Below, in pieces: positions 44,582-52,863 of a stretch of 64,000 bases of DNA. Numbering within the stretch: position 1 is the stretch's first letter; each line of letters starts with the position of its first letter. Below the pieces are notes generated by a model. That model was not told the origin of the DNA. It searched no databases and was given only the letters and a program-made list of their open reading frames with translations. This DNA is from Virgibacillus litoralis. Its GTDB lineage: Bacteria > Bacillota > Bacilli > Bacillales > Amphibacillaceae. A program made the position numbers and the translations under genes. The stretch is taken from assembly GCF_017873675.1 (NCBI RefSeq), contig NZ_JAGGKK010000001.1, positions 310,001 to 374,000 of the forward strand, in the 5' to 3' direction.

Positions 44582-45700
44582 ATGTCAGTATCATTAACAA
44601 AAGCACCACCATTCAGAGCAGAGCACGTAGGAAGCTTACTGCGCCCGGATAATCTACACAAAGCAAGACTAGAGTACAAAGAAGGACAGCTAACTGCAGA
44701 ACAATTACGTGAGGTCGAGACAAAAGAAATCAAGCGTGTTGTCGATAAGCAAATTGAACTTGGCTTAGAAGTTGTCACAGATGGGGAGTTTCGCCGTACA
44801 TGGTTTCACTTGGACTTTCTGGAGCACCTAAACGGAATTGAAGGATATGTACCTGAGCAAGGATACCAATTCGAGGGGGTGGAAACAGAAAAATATGACG
44901 TACGGAATACTGGAAAGATTTCATTTAACCCTAACCATCCATTCCTAAAAGATTTCACTGATTTAAACGAAATTGTTGATGGCCGGGCAGTCGCAAAGCA
45001 AACAATTCCTAGCCCAAACCAGCTCTTTAACGCTGGCATTCACAATACAGAAATCTATCCAAACATCGAAGACTATGCAAGTGATATTATTAAAGCCTAC
45101 CAGGATGCAATCAAAGCATTTTACGATGCCGGTGTACGATACCTGCAATTAGATGATGTATACATCGCTGGACTATCCGCTCCAGATATCCCATTTAATG
45201 AGGGAAAATATTCAAGAGAAGAATTAATTGACCTAGCGTTACGAGTAGTTAATGGCGCTTTAGCGAATAAGCCTGAGGACTTAATTGTAACAACACACTT
45301 GTGCCGTGGAAACTACCAATCTACCTGGGCATTTGAAGGAAGCTATGCCCTAATAGCTCCTACATTATTGGCAAAAGAAAAAGTAGACGGCTTCTTCCTG
45401 GAATATGATGACGATCGCTCAGGTGACTTCAAACCACTTGAACATATACCAAACGGCGGTGCGCAAGTCGTATTAGGTCTAGTAACATCGAAGAACGGAG
45501 AACTTGAAGACAAAGAAACAATTAAAGCACGAATTAAAGAAGCAACACAATATGTACCACTCGAGCAACTATCTTTAAGCCCACAATGCGGGTTTGCTTC
45601 AACACATCATGGAAATAAATTAACGGAAGAGCAGCAATGGAATAAACTGAAATATATTGTTGACCTGACTGAAGAGGTTTGGGGAACTTCTAACAAGTAA
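44582..45700 (+). CDS. MetE C-terminal-like methyltransferase (YxjG/YxjH family)
   Basis: This 372-residue protein corresponds to the catalytic half of cobalamin-independent methionine synthase: FRAEHVGSLLRPDNL, VTDGEFRRTWFHLDF, QLDDVYIAG, the zinc ligands in THLCRGNY and CGFAS. The N-terminal folate half of full MetE is absent. Bacillus YxjG/YxjH have this form and are also S-box controlled. AGAAGGA precedes ATG. Confidence 0.87.
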   Translation: MSVSLTKAPPFRAEHVGSLLRPDNLHKARLEYKEGQLTAEQLREVETKEIKRVVDKQIELGLEVVTDGEFRRTWFHLDFLEHLNGIEGYVPEQGYQFEGVETEKYDVRNTGKISFNPNHPFLKDFTDLNEIVDGRAVAKQTIPSPNQLFNAGIHNTEIYPNIEDYASDIIKAYQDAIKAFYDAGVRYLQLDDVYIAGLSAPDIPFNEGKYSREELIDLALRVVNGALANKPEDLIVTTHLCRGNYQSTWAFEGSYALIAPTLLAKEKVDGFFLEYDDDRSGDFKPLEHIPNGGAQVVLGLVTSKNGELEDKETIKARIKEATQYVPLEQLSLSPQCGFASTHHGNKLTEEQQWNKLKYIVDLTEEVWGTSNK

Positions 45701-45707
45701 TAACAAA

Positions 45708-45747
45708 GAAGCTTGCAGGGAAATCGTATTCCCTGCAAGCTTCTTTT
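45708..45747. terminator. Strong bidirectional terminator
   Basis: Perfect 15-bp arms GAAGCTTGCAGGGAA and TTCCCTGCAAGCTTC; TTTT follows on the plus strand and TTTGTT on the minus strand, serving both convergent genes. Confidence 0.9.
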
Positions 45748-45750
45748 AAT

Positions 45751-45975
45751 CTACTGACAATTTTTTGCTGGACTTTTCTCCGTGTACTTAAATGTATAGA
45801 TGAACAGACTAACAAAAAATAGTAATTCAACTACCCTAGTTAATAGACTAATCGTAATCTGCATATCCCTACCAAACAATACTAATGATTGGTTCGTATT
45901 TAAATCAAACAAAATATGACAAAAACAATAAATTCCAGTAATCCAAATAATTGTAATTAACGTATTTTTCATCAC
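45751..45975 (-). CDS. Small two-helix membrane protein
   Basis: This 74-residue protein has hydrophobic helices at about 4-22 and 43-62 and a polar, lysine-bearing end. GGGGGGA lies upstream of the start. No family is recognised. Convergent with the methyltransferase operon. Confidence 0.5.
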   Translation of the reverse strand: MMKNTLITIIWITGIYCFCHILFDLNTNQSLVLFGRDMQITISLLTRVVELLFFVSLFIYTFKYTEKSPAKNCQ

Positions 45976-46070
45976 TCTGTCCCCCCACTTTTAATTGCGT
46001 CAAATTCCACTTAGCATATACTAACAGAAAAAGTCATAAAAAGGGAGACTTTTTTATAAAAATTTTTTTG

Positions 46071-46436
46071 CTATTCCTTTACTTCCATTACATACGATGT
46101 TAACTCCTTAATTTTTGGTTCTTTAAACTTATTAAACCGATAAATATCACAAAAGGCATATAACTTAACACCGCCGGATTCATCAACAACTCTTACTGTG
46201 CCGTCCACAGCAGCAGTAATCCCATGAGTAATGATATTGCTTATTTTTAACTCCTGTGTTCCACCTGGTTCCATCATCTCAAATGCCTTCGCAAAATCAC
46301 TTTTCCCCTGTATTGGTGACTCACCTACGACAGTCCATTTAATATCATCCGTAACATTCGCAACAACATAATCCATATCGGCTTTTAAGAATGCTTCATT
46401 GAATTCTTCTAGAAACTTTCCTTTTTTTGTGGTCAT
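46071..46436 (-). CDS. SnoaL/NTF2-like fold protein
   Basis: This 121-residue protein has the NTF2-like layout: an N-terminal helix pair (KFLEEFNEAFLKADMDYVVANVTDDIKW) and a beta-sheet cup with a conserved GKSDFAKAF. Proteins of this fold bind or isomerise small hydrophobic ligands; the specific role is unknown. Confidence 0.7.
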   Translation of the reverse strand: MTTKKGKFLEEFNEAFLKADMDYVVANVTDDIKWTVVGESPIQGKSDFAKAFEMMEPGGTQELKISNIITHGITAAVDGTVRVVDESGGVKLYAFCDIYRFNKFKEPKIKELTSYVMEVKE

Positions 46437-46469
46437 TTTAAAAACTCCCTTTTATCATTATTTTCCAAA

Positions 46470-46991
46470 TTACAATGAATCTCCTTTTTTTGCTTTTTCA
46501 ATAATCGTTTTAATAAAAGGTTCTTTTTTCATGGTATATGTCGGTCTATCGAATTTATAGTTAGCAGCAAGTTCTTTTTTTAAGGAAACATATGCCTGAG
46601 CTATGTTTGGGTGTAATCTAAGATAATCACGAAATAATAATTTTTCATTCCACTCGCTGCTGTTAAATTCACAAATATGTAAATGACAGGTTCCTTGTCC
46701 CTGCATCCCTTTCCTAAAAAACTTCCTATATGTTAATTCTGGCTTTGGAACATATTCGTATTCAATTTTACTTAGTGGAGGTACAAATGTAGCTACTTTT
46801 TCTAAATCCTGTACACCTGCCATAATATCTATAATTGGCTTCGAATCCAGCCCCTTTATCGAAGTACTGCCAATATGTTCAATTTCAACAACTTTATTTC
46901 CTATCATAGTATTAATTCTCTTTTTCTCGTATTCAAATTGTAGCTTCCAGTTAGGATTATATTTCACAAGATTAACAGTTGGCTTTGTCAT
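46470..46991 (-). CDS. GrpB-family nucleotidyltransferase-fold protein
   Basis: This 173-residue protein has the GrpB signature: VEIEHIGSTSIKGLDSKPIIDIMAGV, followed by FRKGMQGQGTCHLHIC and RDYLRLHP. It belongs to the nucleotidyltransferase-like fold; the substrate is not known. The gene stands alone between short unrelated genes. Confidence 0.87.
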   Translation of the reverse strand: MTKPTVNLVKYNPNWKLQFEYEKKRINTMIGNKVVEIEHIGSTSIKGLDSKPIIDIMAGVQDLEKVATFVPPLSKIEYEYVPKPELTYRKFFRKGMQGQGTCHLHICEFNSSEWNEKLLFRDYLRLHPNIAQAYVSLKKELAANYKFDRPTYTMKKEPFIKTIIEKAKKGDSL

Positions 46992-47142
46992 TCTGTCACC
47001 CCATATAGTTTAAATGTTGATTACCGTGGAAGATTTCGAGAATATCAACTCGAGCTGGAACATTCAGCTTTGTTATCCTAGATACTTCATTGAACTACCC
47101 CCACCTAAAATTCAATTCATTAGACACCTATAATAAAAATCT

Positions 47143-47583
47143 TCAAATTGCTAAATATGATTGATCCCGAACAACTACTGTTTCAGGAGTAAAACGAATC
47201 AAGACATTACTTTTATCTAGGTTTTTAAAACGTGGATCCCATTTGTTTTCATCCGGGCCCAAATAACGTGACAGAAGCCGATTTGCAATTGTATTATCAA
47301 ACGGCAGAACTGCTGCAGTTCCTCTAAACCCAGCATGTAAAACCAGTCCCGTTTTAGGGTTAAAGTCCACAATACCTATTGCACATTTCGGATTATTCTT
47401 TATCCGCTTTGGGAAGGTATCTGAAGGTGTACCAATTATCCAAAGCTGCTGTTTCTCCCAGTGAAACCAAACTGGTGTATCTCTCGGAGCATCCTTATCG
47501 ACCGTGGTTAAATGAGCAAATAGAGGCTTAGCGAGTAACTTTTCTATATCAAAACTTCTATCTCCATTAGTAATAATCTTCAT
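47143..47583 (-). CDS. Pyridoxamine 5'-phosphate oxidase-family flavoprotein
   Basis: This 146-residue split-barrel protein has FAHLTTVDKDAPRDTPVWFHWEKQQLWI and CAIGIVDFNP, typical of small FMN- or F420-binding members of the PNPOx-like superfamily. It lacks the full PNPOx length, so true pyridoxine synthesis is unlikely. Confidence 0.75.
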   Translation of the reverse strand: MKIITNGDRSFDIEKLLAKPLFAHLTTVDKDAPRDTPVWFHWEKQQLWIIGTPSDTFPKRIKNNPKCAIGIVDFNPKTGLVLHAGFRGTAAVLPFDNTIANRLLSRYLGPDENKWDPRFKNLDKSNVLIRFTPETVVVRDQSYLAI

Positions 47584-47626
47584 AATATGATCACCCTTCT
47601 ATTGTTCACCATTCCAAAGGTGTCTG

Positions 47627-47755
47627 TTATTTTTTAATATCTTTTAAAAGAGAAATAACCTCTTCATTCTGTTCAATTATCGTCTGATTTTGCTTTCTTA
47701 GTTTCGTGAAATCAAATAAATATATTAACAAGATTGCAACTATCAAAAAACTCAT
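47627..47755 (-). CDS. 42-aa membrane-anchored peptide
   Basis: ATG preceded by GGGAGAGG opens MSFLIVAILLIYLFDFTK, a single N-terminal membrane span, followed by a charged helical tail (LRKQNQTIIEQNEEVISLLK) of coiled-coil character. The frame, ribosome site and amphipathic tail support a real small protein. No family is recognised. A peptide of similar size lies at 49739. Confidence 0.6.
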   Translation of the reverse strand: MSFLIVAILLIYLFDFTKLRKQNQTIIEQNEEVISLLKDIKK

Positions 47756-47856
47756 ATGTACCTCTCCCTCTATTTTAATTAACTACCATGGCCAACCTGT
47801 CCTTTATATTATCTATAATATTGAAGACCCAGACATCTTCGTTCTTTTAGCAGAAA

Positions 47857-48387
47857 TCAATTTAAAGGTATATCCAAATACTTTATATATTTATTTGGTT
47901 CAATTTCTTGATAAACCCTTACAAATCTAACCTCAAAGGTTGGAAATGGACTAAGTTCAGTTTCTGCCGTCCTTTTCATATTTTTAAGTTCCTTTTGTGA
48001 TAATCCATGATTCGTTTTACCTAAGGTCATGTGCGGTACAAAGTCCTTAAGTTCAAAGTATTTTTTTATTAAATCACTGGAAGGTGAAATTACTCGAACA
48101 ATACTGTTATGTAATTTAAATAATTCACTGGAAGTAGCACTTAAGTAAAGAATTTCATTACCAAAAAACATTGGTTTATCAATTGTTATTTCAAAAGGTT
48201 GAAAGTTATAACATACTTCTTTAACCTTCTGTAGCCACTTTTCATCTGAGGTTAATCCACCTTGTGCCTTCAGAGTTATATGTGGTTCAACAACATCAGG
48301 CAGCCGGTTATTTTTCCATTTATGCTGAAAATCTATTAATTTCATTTTGTATTCATCTGAAGGTACAATTCCAATAAAAAATTGCAA
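47857..48387 (-). CDS. 2'-5' RNA ligase / 2H phosphoesterase superfamily (YjcG-like)
   Basis: This 176-residue protein has the two H-x-T/S catalytic motifs of the 2H family, EPHITLKAQ and VPHMTLGKT, separated by about 77 residues. Relatives hydrolyse or form 2'-5' or cyclic phosphodiester bonds in RNA or small nucleotides. It resembles Bacillus YjcG. The substrate is unknown. Confidence 0.83.
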   Translation of the reverse strand: MQFFIGIVPSDEYKMKLIDFQHKWKNNRLPDVVEPHITLKAQGGLTSDEKWLQKVKEVCYNFQPFEITIDKPMFFGNEILYLSATSSELFKLHNSIVRVISPSSDLIKKYFELKDFVPHMTLGKTNHGLSQKELKNMKRTAETELSPFPTFEVRFVRVYQEIEPNKYIKYLDIPLN

Positions 48388-48469
48388 TAAATAACTCCAC
48401 CCATCTATTTAATATTAATTATTAATAAAAGACTAATCTTTCTAAGAATTAGCCCTTTCTGCCTAAACT

Positions 48470-49012
48470 TTAACCTTCCTGCTTTCTCTTCATATGCTGA
48501 CGAATTAGCCTGATTTGCCCGCGATGATTCAGTTCATCCTCAAATACATGAAACCAGCGGAAATAGTTATTAGCTACATTATTAGGGCCGAAGGGTGATA
48601 CTTCATCTAACCAACTGTCCTCTTTTTCCCTGAACTTTTCTAACGTGTGTTCCCGGACGCGGTTTAACTGCTCTCTGTAGAATTCAATTTCTTCATTATG
48701 GATTATTTGATGGGCCTTTTCACCAAGATTCAAGCCTACCTCAAGCTTTTGTAATTCCTTTTCAGTAGGATCCCTTTCCTCAAATGTAATAATTTGATAA
48801 ACTTCTTCTACACATGCCATATGGTATAAAAGACAACCTATTGAATTTCCTTTCACATCTATACGATAATCAAGCTCTTTAGCTGTTAAATTATTTACTG
48901 CTTCTAGCGTAGTCATACGTGTGTAATCCATCATGGATAATAATCTTCCTATTATTGAGTTATAGCCTGATTTTTTATCAATGATAAATCTTTTGTCTTC
49001 TGTTGATTTCAT
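48470..49012 (-). CDS. DinB-family protein (DUF664 type)
   Basis: This 180-residue helical protein has LLSMMDYTRMTTLEAVNNL, IGCLLYHMACVEEVYQ and a C-terminal HVFEDELNHRGQIRLIRQH. The three spaced histidines are the usual metal-binding set of the DinB fold. The reaction is not known. It is not close to the DinB protein at 5618. Confidence 0.8.
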   Translation of the reverse strand: MKSTEDKRFIIDKKSGYNSIIGRLLSMMDYTRMTTLEAVNNLTAKELDYRIDVKGNSIGCLLYHMACVEEVYQIITFEERDPTEKELQKLEVGLNLGEKAHQIIHNEEIEFYREQLNRVREHTLEKFREKEDSWLDEVSPFGPNNVANNYFRWFHVFEDELNHRGQIRLIRQHMKRKQEG

Positions 49013-49369
49013 TTTTAATCTCCCTTTTACCCAGCTAATCCTATTAATTCAAATTAACTGGAAAATTATCAATTACTATTTCAATTAATTGCTGCAATAA
49101 AGGCGTCTTGATTAACCAAGTACCTGTTAGTTCAATAAATTTATTACCTTTTCTATCACCTTAAGTGGTTTACTAATTAAATTATGAAAATTAAGTAGAA
49201 GTAAACCACTAACTCCACAATGCTGTCACTGATAATGGATAAGGTTTCTAACATACTCATTCTCCCAACATCTATCAATTCATTTTGACTTCTATTTAAG
49301 CTATATTGTTACTTCTAAAATAAGAGAATCATGTAACAGCTACTTAAAGTTCTTCTTGTACCTGCTAAT
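49013..49369. other. AT-rich gap with decayed open frames
   Basis: On the minus strand short frames run in succession: MSMLETLSIISDSIVELVVY.. (from about 49262), then ..FHNLISKPLKVIEKVINLL in another frame, then TGTWLIKTPLLQQLIEIV in a third. This may be a decayed small gene with two frameshifts, or chance in AT-rich DNA. Nothing is called as intact. Confidence 0.3.
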
Positions 49370-49723
49370 TTAGTAAGATTTCTTAAATAAACTGGTCGGA
49401 TTGGCTAATCGCACCAATAGATAACTAATCAAATAAGCAATGCTCGTGATCCCAAATAAGGCAAAAATTCCAGGTGAAAAGACTAAGTATAAACTTACTG
49501 GTAACGACCACAAAAATGCGATTAACGATAGAATTTGTTTTGACATAAAAGAAGCAACTATCGCTAAACAAGCTGGAAGGAACAACATGAAGAATGTGTT
49601 TACTACAGGCGTTAAATCAGTCGGGTTCGAATAAGGATTGTAAAAGTTTAGGACAAACCATAGGACAATACTGGAGATACCGGCTGCCACTCCCAAAACT
49701 GCCGACATTTTTCTGATGTTCAT
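49370..49723 (-). CDS. Four-helix small membrane protein
   Basis: This 117-residue protein has four hydrophobic helices and a basic C-terminus (SLFKKSY). The ATG at 49723 is only two bases from GAGGAG, so translation may start a few codons later. It follows the 41-aa peptide gene by 15 bp and probably shares its transcript. No family recognised. Confidence 0.6.
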   Translation of the reverse strand: MNIRKMSAVLGVAAGISSIVLWFVLNFYNPYSNPTDLTPVVNTFFMLFLPACLAIVASFMSKQILSLIAFLWSLPVSLYLVFSPGIFALFGITSIAYLISYLLVRLANPTSLFKKSY

Positions 49724-49738
49724 CACTCCTCAATTTTC

Positions 49739-49864
49739 TTATCTGTTCTTCTCTAAACGATTCACTTTCTTAAATAGAATAATAATTGAAATGATGACCG
49801 CAATTGGTAACCCCCATGTAATAACTATCCCTAATATCATTGCAAATATTGCTGAAAAACTCAT
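49739..49864 (-). CDS. 41-aa single-span membrane peptide
   Basis: GAGGGGTGG precedes an ATG that opens MSFSAIFAMILGIVITWGLP, a long hydrophobic stretch to residue 30, then a basic tail FKKVNRLEKNR. One membrane span with a positive cytoplasmic end is predicted. No family recognised. Confidence 0.55.
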   Translation of the reverse strand: MSFSAIFAMILGIVITWGLPIAVIISIIILFKKVNRLEKNR

Positions 49865-49909
49865 GGAACCACCCCTCATTATTCTCTTTAATTTGCCATC
49901 CTGAAGATC

Positions 49910-50374
49910 TCATCCTTTAACCACAATATGTTTCGGGTTCATTGGGATATCTTTTATTTCTGCCTTTAAGAATTCAGGTTGTAAAGAGAGTTCATCAAGG
50001 TCATCTATCGGAAACCATTTATATATTAAATGATCACCCTCTATTCCGTAGAATTCTTCCGTACTAAATTTATAATCGTCTTTAAATGACACCTGATAGT
50101 AAAATCCTATTTCATGAAAGTCATTTCCATTAAAGTTAAAAAAATTCTCAACTGACCAAAGCAGCCTGTCTACTTTAACATCAATCCCCAGTTCCTCTTG
50201 GAATTCCCTATTCAGACCTTTTTGGGATTCTTCTGTTATTTCTACTCTCCCACCAGGAAGAGCCCAATGATTATCATTTACGCTTTTGTGTAAAAGAAGA
50301 TGACCATCTTGGATCCAAACTCCAGCTACACGATAATTAAAAACTGCTTTGTCGGTTTCAAATACTGCATCCAT
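49910..50374 (-). CDS. NUDIX hydrolase
   Basis: This 154-residue protein has a full Nudix box, GGRVEITEESQKGLNREFQEELG, with the Mg2+-binding REFQEE. It hydrolyses a nucleoside diphosphate linked to another group; the target is unknown. ATG at 50374 is preferred over the TTG six bases before it. It lies about 20 bp after the kinase-like gene and is likely co-transcribed. Confidence 0.85.
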   Translation of the reverse strand: MDAVFETDKAVFNYRVAGVWIQDGHLLLHKSVNDNHWALPGGRVEITEESQKGLNREFQEELGIDVKVDRLLWSVENFFNFNGNDFHEIGFYYQVSFKDDYKFSTEEFYGIEGDHLIYKWFPIDDLDELSLQPEFLKAEIKDIPMNPKHIVVKG

Positions 50375-50392
50375 ACACAAATTACCCCCATT

Positions 50393-51163
50393 TCATGTTC
50401 TGTTTCGTAATTGAAGAGGACAGTAATAACTAATTATATCCATAAGCTGTTCCGATTCTTCTGATGACACGTTTTCAGATAAACGTGCTCCGGCAATAAT
50501 TGGAGCCCACTGGAAGATTTCTTCTTTTGACAAATCGCTTTTCTCACAATACAATCGCAAATACATATCTGCTAACTCCATTGAAAAATGTGAGTACAAA
50601 AGATACGTGCGGTATATGTCCGCACGAATATCTCCTGCACTGGAATCAACCCAGTCTATAATTGCTACTTTATGATCTGACATAATCAAATTGAAAAGAT
50701 GGAAATCTCCATGACACAGCCTCTTCTCATATGTCATTGAATCCAATTTATGTATTAAAGTAGACTTATATTTTTCGTCTAATTTAGGAGCGAGTTCAAT
50801 TTGCCGTCTTAATTTACCAGCCATCGGCTCAAGCGGATCATTAGCAGTAATCATATGAATTCTTTGCTGTATATCAATGGATATTTTCATGTAATACTCT
50901 GCTTTCTGCCTATTTTCAAATAGGATATCCCCCATTGTTCTCCCCTTAATATATTCCATAATGATGGCTTGCTTCCCATCAATTTCTGTGACATCCAATA
51001 TTTCAGGCACAAATAGTCCGCACGAATAAGCAAATTTCTGCTTATTTGCTTCATAAACAGATTCTGATTTCGGTAAATAATCATTGAATATTTTGATAAT
51101 CTTATTTTCCCAAAGGTATATAGTTGCTGTATTCCCTTTTGCTATTGGTTGACCTAATTCCAA
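50393..51163 (-). CDS. APH-family small-molecule kinase
   Basis: This 256-residue protein has LCHGDFHLFNLIMSDHKVAIIDWVDSSAGDIRAD, the catalytic and metal loops of the aminoglycoside phosphotransferase/choline kinase fold. A TTG start at 51163 is eight or nine bases from AAGGAGAG. The ATG at 51196 has no ribosome site and would put that sequence inside the gene. Without the kinase insert of true APHs, a resistance role is doubtful. Confidence 0.75.
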   Translation of the reverse strand: MELGQPIAKGNTATIYLWENKIIKIFNDYLPKSESVYEANKQKFAYSCGLFVPEILDVTEIDGKQAIIMEYIKGRTMGDILFENRQKAEYYMKISIDIQQRIHMITANDPLEPMAGKLRRQIELAPKLDEKYKSTLIHKLDSMTYEKRLCHGDFHLFNLIMSDHKVAIIDWVDSSAGDIRADIYRTYLLYSHFSMELADMYLRLYCEKSDLSKEEIFQWAPIIAGARLSENVSSEESEQLMDIISYYCPLQLRNRT

Positions 51164-51301
51164 TTGTAATCTCTCCTTGATCTGTTCTGAACACATCCAT
51201 TTTAAATATCAACTAATTTCACATAAATCAATATTAGCATAATATTCCAATTATTGATGATGAAAATCGGTTAGGCACACAACCCAATATAGTTTTATTG
51301 C

Positions 51302-52255
51302 TTATTGCTTTTCTGAAATAAAATCTACTGCTTCAATAAGTTGATTAGTTAAGTCATCAGGCAAACTATGTCCCATACCTTTTTTAACAATTAACTTACA
51401 AGGAACCCCATTTTCTCTTAAGATATCCACTGCTTTTAGAGTCTTATCATAAAACGGATCTTTATCTCCTGTGATAACACAACCTCTTACATTTATTTCA
51501 CTATTTAAGCGCAGGATTTCTTCTATTTCTTCTGTATTTTCAAATGAAGGAACTATTGCTATAAATCCATTAAATTTTATTAAATTATTCTTAATACTCA
51601 GCTCAATTGCTGTCTTACCTCCCTGCGATGCTCCTGCTATTATGTTCTCTTTTGCTGCAAGGTCGTATTTTCTCTTAAATTGATTGAATGTATCAGTAAC
51701 ATCTTTTTCTGCAACATCTTGATTATCCCAGGAATAACACTCATGACTAAACAACTGAGAAGATTGGGGAAATCCCAATAAATATTTTGATAAAATGGCT
51801 GATTCACTCCACTGTTCAGTGAAATCTTTAGCGTTTGAACCTTTCCAATGTAATGCAAAAATAGAAGTGATAGCTTTAAGATTACCCACCACTTGCAATG
51901 AAGCTTTAGCATTCTTCTTTTCTGCTTCATATTTCGCTTTGCACAGTTCTAAAACTTTTTGAAATTCTACCTTTTCTTTGAGTGGTTGTAACTCAGTGTC
52001 ATTCGTTAGCAGTTCTGGATTCCACCAAAATCCTCGATCTAATACTTCGGATAGTTCTGATATTGCTTTATCGTTGTTTCCTTGCAACATACAAATACCA
52101 GCTTTCCAATGCCCTAGTCGATCTAGTTTTTCTGGAAATTGCTCCTTAGCTTTTTCTAAAAGCAAAGCCGCTTTTGTAAAATTCTCCTCTTGCACCAAGT
52201 TAACTGCCTTTTGTTGAATTTTTGTAAACCCATTATTTGGTTTTGTGGCTCCCAT
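51302..52255 (-). CDS. TPR-alpha/beta hydrolase fusion
   Basis: This 317-residue protein joins an N-terminal TPR-like helical repeat (about 5-100: EENFTKAALLLEKAKEQFPEK, LGHWKAGICMLQGNNDKAISEL) to a C-terminal esterase domain with nucleophile elbow GASQGGKTAIE, acid in GDKDPFYDKT and histidine in KGMGHSLPDD. The TPR part suggests a protein partner. ATG at 52255 follows AGGGAGGGA. Confidence 0.75.
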   Translation of the reverse strand: MGATKPNNGFTKIQQKAVNLVQEENFTKAALLLEKAKEQFPEKLDRLGHWKAGICMLQGNNDKAISELSEVLDRGFWWNPELLTNDTELQPLKEKVEFQKVLELCKAKYEAEKKNAKASLQVVGNLKAITSIFALHWKGSNAKDFTEQWSESAILSKYLLGFPQSSQLFSHECYSWDNQDVAEKDVTDTFNQFKRKYDLAAKENIIAGASQGGKTAIELSIKNNLIKFNGFIAIVPSFENTEEIEEILRLNSEINVRGCVITGDKDPFYDKTLKAVDILRENGVPCKLIVKKGMGHSLPDDLTNQLIEAVDFISEKQ

Positions 52256-52268
52256 AAAAAATCCCTCC

Positions 52269-52440
52269 CTATCCAAAAAGCTTTAATAAAGCGTACAAAA
52301 TAAATCCTATACCGATAAATATGATAATAAATCTAATGATAAATCTAATTATCCAATACAGTTTAGAACGAATAAAAAAATCAATAATACCAACCGATAA
52401 GAACAACCCCTAAAATAAAAATGATTAAAATATCCGACAA
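52269..52440 (-). pseudogene. Small membrane protein broken by one extra G
   Basis: From TTG (52440), the frame reads MSDILIIFILG and meets a stop 15-20 codons on. If the GGGG run at 52407-52410 (minus strand) is read as GGG, the frame continues through SVGIIDFFIRSKLYWIIRF and two hydrophobic spans to LLKLFG and a stop, giving 56 residues. The stop lies 13 bp before the hydrolase start. Pseudogene, sequencing error, or phase-variable tract. Confidence 0.6.
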
Positions 52441-52446
52441 ACTCAC

Positions 52447-52742
52447 TTCCCTGCGTATATCATACACTTATTTATTACTGATCTTTCTACATTGATTTAC
52501 TCTCCAGTTAGCAAGTACGTATAACCGTTCACAATATCTGTATTTATTTTAACACAAATATTCAGAATACCTTGTAAAATCAAGCGAAAACTAAACAACT
52601 CACAAGCTTATTAGTAAATTTATGTATATGAATTTGTAGGACACAATGTAGACTTACACTAGCTATTGTCATCTACTAAACTGGCGCACAAATTACACTA
52701 CAATATCAATGGGTTTTTAAATCCTATTATACTAATAAAAAA
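52447..52742. other. AT-rich intergenic stretch without a recognisable gene
   Basis: No frame with a ribosome site, no strong inverted repeat and no copy of the dispersed elements is visible. Confidence 0.5.
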
Positions 52743-52776
52743 TGACCATCAAATTTGCATACAAAATTGATGGTCA
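52743..52776 (-). terminator. Terminator of the MMPL operon
   Basis: TGACCATCAA and TTGATGGTCA arms followed by TTTTTT on the minus strand. It shares its stem with the terminator at 59210. Confidence 0.85.
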
Positions 52777-52863
52777 CTTCATTACATTATTAATATTTGC
52801 AACATAGGAAACGGAACCCGTAATTCTACTTCTCACTTTCACCTGGTACTTCCCCAGATGCTC

